Part shown: positions 60,771 to 64,000 of the stretch, in pieces
Numbering within the stretch: the stretch's first letter is position 1
Layout: the number at the start of each line of letters is the position of its first letter
NCBI GenBank assembly: GCA_963978895.1
Contig: OZ022240.1
Coordinates: 14,380,720-14,444,719, forward strand
From: Erpobdella octoculata
Lineage: Eukaryota; Annelida; Clitellata; Hirudinida; Erpobdellidae
Direction: 5' to 3'
DNA: 64,000 bases
Position numbers and translations under genes: made by a program
Notes under the pieces: model-generated
The model's input: the letters and a program-made list of their open reading frames with translations, nothing else
Told to the model about the DNA's origin: nothing
Databases searched by the model: none

Positions 60771-61492
60771 TACAATGTGGCGCACCCAGGATTTTTATTA
60801 GGGAGGGGTGTTTGAAATTTTTTTTTAGAATTTGGAAATGTTTTCAGTTTTATTTATTTATTACTTATTAAACTCTATCAAACCACAATAGTTTTTAATA
60901 CAGTTAAATCAAATTTGATTTCGAAGAGCAGAATATTTTTGTTTTAATTCAACAATATATACATTTTTAAATACTCCAATGAAAAACATCTAAAAAAAAT
61001 TTTCGAAATATATAAAAACTCAAATATTTTTTATGAAAATGATATTAGGGATATACTGTAACATATATAATGCAACATGTGTTAATTTAATGAAATTTAA
61101 TTTCATTATCGCTGTATAGATAACATTTTTGTTTTTACAAACTTTTATTTAGGTTACAATCTCTGTTTGTGTGTGTGTGTTTGTGTATGTGTATGTGTGT
61201 TTGTGTATGTGTGTGTGTGTGGCTTTCTCTGTACGCAAATCTCACAAGTTAAATTTAACCAGCTTTTTGACTAGCTAGGAAGCTGAAACTTTCAGCATAG
61301 TTTTATATTGGATGACAATACATGATTAAATTTAAAAAAATTAATTTGAACATCTTTTGTATTTCTAAATCGAGTGTATTTATTGTATTTAAAATTAAAG
61401 TTTGTGTTAGAAAACTTGTTTTTCTTTACTTTTTAACATTTACATTTTTATGAAAAACTGAGATTTATTTTCATTTATTTAATTTAAAGGAC

Positions 61493-61643
61493 CCAATTAG
61501 AAAAATCTCTGTTATAACCTGGTCATTAGGAGATGGAAAAAACCGTGAAATTGCCATATTTACTGAAAAATACTATTTTGAAGTCTTGACAGCGTGCTCT
61601 GCTTCTGATATGAAGATATGGGCATACAGCATGGCAAAATTGG
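61493..61643 (+). other. possible exon, unidentified
   Basis: An acceptor-like TTTAAAG precedes an open stretch (DPIRKISVITWSLGDGKNRE, then FTEKYYFEVLTACSASDMKI and WAYSMAKL) ending at a GTATTC donor. The final Trp-containing helix looks PH-domain-like, which is only an impression. Confidence 0.35.
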
Positions 61644-61754
61644 TATTCATTATAACTCTACATTTATGAAGTTATGATCAGTTGAACTTAATTCTATAAT
61701 TTTATTTTACTCCATTTTCTGCTGAATGTCATTGCTAGGCAAGAGGTGAGTATT

Positions 61755-61915
61755 TCGATATTTTAAAGAACTAGATTTAGAATATATAAAAATGATATTT
61801 TAAAGAACTAGATTTAAAATATATAACAATGATATTTTAAAGAACTAGATTTAGAATATATAAAAATGATATTTTAAAGAAATAGATTTAGAATATATAA
61901 AAATGATATTTTAAC
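61755..61915. repeat. 37-bp tandem repeat, four copies
   Basis: GATATTTTAAAGAACTAGAT and the following bases repeat four times with a few substitutions. Confidence 0.95.
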
Positions 61916-62309
61916 ATTTTCACATCGTGCTCTCGTCACAGCGTAAGTTTCAAATGTTGAAAAAAAACTTTCTCCGAAAATTATATATCTCACGCCAAAT
62001 TATATTTGGCCAAATTAATTGAATTCATCTTCTGTTTTAGTGGGACTTGACAAGTTTTATTTTATTTTATAATTATATTTTTCCTTTTCTCACCTTTACA
62101 AATTACAAGAAAGTTTTTCTTATGAAGTCCAGCAAGTTATATTTTTAAAGATTTGTTTATTTTTACTGTGTGATGGATGGAGAAGATTAGATTACAATAA
62201 AATGAATTATTATCATCATTATTGTTGTTGTTATTATTTTTATCATTATTAAGTAAGGCTTCGACGCAATAAGATAAAACCCTTAAACAAACAAATTTTT
62301 TAAGCAACG

Positions 62310-62410
62310 AGACAAGCTGGCTTAGTGGTTTAGGCACCGGCATGGATATCCGGAGTACCCGGGTTGCGTATGTACAATCCGTGTGTAGGCAGATGACGGA
62401 TCCGATATAA
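62310..62410 (+). repeat. SINE-like tRNA-derived sequence
   Basis: An A-box-like TGGCTTAGTGG at about 62319 and a degenerate B-box (GGGTTGCGTATG) near 62362. Confidence 0.5.
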
Positions 62411-62494
62411 TTATTAATGTTTACGCTTTTTCTTGCACCGTGATTGTCTGAAAACATTGACGCAAATAAACCACATGCTAGATCGCATGGTGGT

Positions 62495-63960
62495 GGACAT
62501 TATTTATTATTATTTAGTCCATAGCCGGCGCCTGTGGAGGAGGATGTCCTCGAAGCCAATACGCTGCTGTCGGTGCCACGGGACCACGAACGTCTTCCAC
62601 GACAATCTTCCATTTTCCTCGATCGGCTGCAACCCTTCTCGCCCCATCGGCGGTCAGTCGCTTCCTCTTGAGGTCCCCATCAATAATTTTCAGCCATGTT
62701 TTCTTTGGCGCCGAACGTTGGATGCGCCAGCCGGGCGGTCGCTCCCGCCAAAGTAAACTATTGGGAAGCCGTTTATCATCCATTCGGCAGACGTGCCCGA
62801 ACCACCGTAGTCGCCGTTTTTGGATGTGTTCGTCGATCAGTGGTTGTCGATCACACCGTTCACGGATCGTCTCGTTTCGAATGCGGTCGCGGATGGAGAC
62901 TCCCAGTATTCGCCGCAGGCATTGCATTTGGAATACTTCAAGTCTATTCACATCGGATTTAAACAATGTCCATGTCTCCGAGCCATATAGGAGGATCGGA
63001 AGAATCAATGTTCGGTAAAGACGAATTTTTATCTTGATTGGAATGTTCGTTCTCTTCCAAACGCACCATCTGAGCGCTGCAAATGCCGCAGTCGCCTGGC
63101 CAACGCGGCTGTGGACGTCGGCCGACGACGACGTCTTCTTTTCCTGCACGATCGATCCAAGGTATTTAAATTTCGTCACTTGCTCGATCTGGACATCATT
63201 TAGGTGGACATGAGCTGGCGACCCGTCCGTTGTTAATACCTTGGTCTTCTCGGCGTTGATCTTTAGGCCGTATGACTTGGCAATATTGCCGATGTCGTTT
63301 AGGCAATTTGTAGCTTCCACGTCGGTGTCGGCAAATACGGCGCTATCGTCCGCGAACATCAGATCAGTGATAAAGTTGTTTTTGTCGTATTGAACACCAC
63401 GCCTTCCTTCGAACGATTTCCTCATGATCGCATCGATCACGACGTTAAATAAAAGCGGAGAGGCGACGTCTCCCTGTCGGACACCGGTTTGAATGGTAAA
63501 CTCGTCCGATAGGTCGTTTCTAATTCGGATGCAGCTGGTCGAACCACTATACGACGCTTGTAACAAACGGATGACTTTCGGTGGTATGTTTTCTCTTTCC
63601 AATGCTGTCCACAATGATGGCCAATGAATGCAGTCGAAAACCGATTTGAAGTCGATGAAGACAACTACAGTCCGCCGGCCACATCGAACCCTCTCTTCTA
63701 CGAGTTGGCGTAGTGCGAAGATTTGATCGATGCATCCACGATTCGGTCGAAATCCGACCTGTTCCTCACGGCACGATTGTTCACAATGTTTTTGTAGTCG
63801 GGACTGAATGATCTTCGTAAATACTTTCCCAACGATTGAAAGGAGACTAATGCCGCGGTAGTTTTTGCATTCTTGACTGTCTTCTTTCTTCAAAATGGGA
63901 ACGACGATCGCTTTCTTCCACGCTGATGGTACGTACTCCGTGTCCCAAATGCATGGTTGA
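62495..63960 (-). mobile_element. LINE (RTE-like) reverse transcriptase, 5'-truncated, open frame
   Basis: The minus-strand frame 63893-62514 (459 codons; the trace begins further up with VPSAWKKAIVVPILK near 63940) has NYRGISLLSIVGKVFTKII, EEQVGFRPNRGCIDQI, FIDFKSVFDCIHW, TGVRQGDVASPLLFNVV and LMFADDSAVFADTD with FADD intact. LYGSETWTLFKSDVNRLEVF and LRRILGVSIRDRI follow, with a basic C-terminus. The 3' tail is AATAATAATAAATAAT (complement near 62500). The endonuclease is missing. The frame is much GC-richer than its surroundings. The clade (RTE or RTEX-type) is a guess from motif style. Confidence 0.88.
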
Positions 63961-64000
63961 CATTAAATAATAATGAAAATTGGGTATCTTGTAACATAAC

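Overview
The window is AT-rich animal nuclear DNA. The evidence is spliced genes of typical metazoan families (PHACTR, AP-1 mu, CDC14), GT-AG introns, and a very heavy load of animal-type transposons and long (AT)n and (ATGT)n microsatellites. It is most likely an invertebrate; I cannot fix the phylum from sequence alone. There are no prokaryotic features.

Host genes. (1) 304-1249, + strand: the last four coding exons of a PHACTR-type phosphatase and actin regulator, entering from beyond the left edge. (2) 2475-9817, - strand: a complete 11-exon gene for the mu subunit of the AP-1 clathrin adaptor, 422 residues by exon addition, convergent with PHACTR. (3) 38263-49868, + strand: a complete-looking 13-exon CDC14 dual-specificity phosphatase, about 536 residues, with one GC-AG intron. 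In all three the exon phases add up without a break, so they look functional although their introns are full of transposons. A few possible exons at 58.6-61.6 kb belong to no gene I recognise.

Mobile DNA fills most of the rest. At 3.9-5.9 kb, inside an AP-1 mu intron, there is a SINE-like tRNA fragment, a Helitron satellite, a decayed Helitron helicase and a small hAT element. At 8.6-9.2 and 11.4-13.8 kb there are Helitrons, one of them complete with an internal 158-bp satellite. At 13.8-18.9 kb a Gypsy element is interrupted by a hAT element and a SINE. At 19-24.5 kb there is a Gypsy fragment, a non-LTR retrotransposon 3' half carrying a nested hAT, and a second hAT with a TTF-type finger. 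At 24.9-26.4 kb lies a hAT with GGGTTC arrays. At 27.0-33.8 kb a minus-strand Gypsy carries three nested insertions (hAT, TA-target element, Helitron). At 33.9-35.5 kb there is an internally deleted Copia with 94-bp LTRs. At 35.5-37.6 kb there is a Helitron and microsatellite cluster. CDC14 intron 8 holds a hAT. Intron 10 holds a Helitron end and a Penelope-like element, itself split by an L2-like LINE. The right 13 kb has more hAT, Helitron, SINE and LINE debris and ends in an open LINE reverse transcriptase.

The most informative signals are structural. Six hAT insertions have perfect 8-bp target duplications that fit the nTnnnnAn rule, and most carry their own short repeat packed into the subterminal regions. 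At least eight Helitron 3' ends (hairpin plus CTAG before T) are visible, and five of them open directly onto (AT)n tracts. One Helitron insertion can be read at base level by comparing the two LTRs of the same Gypsy element.
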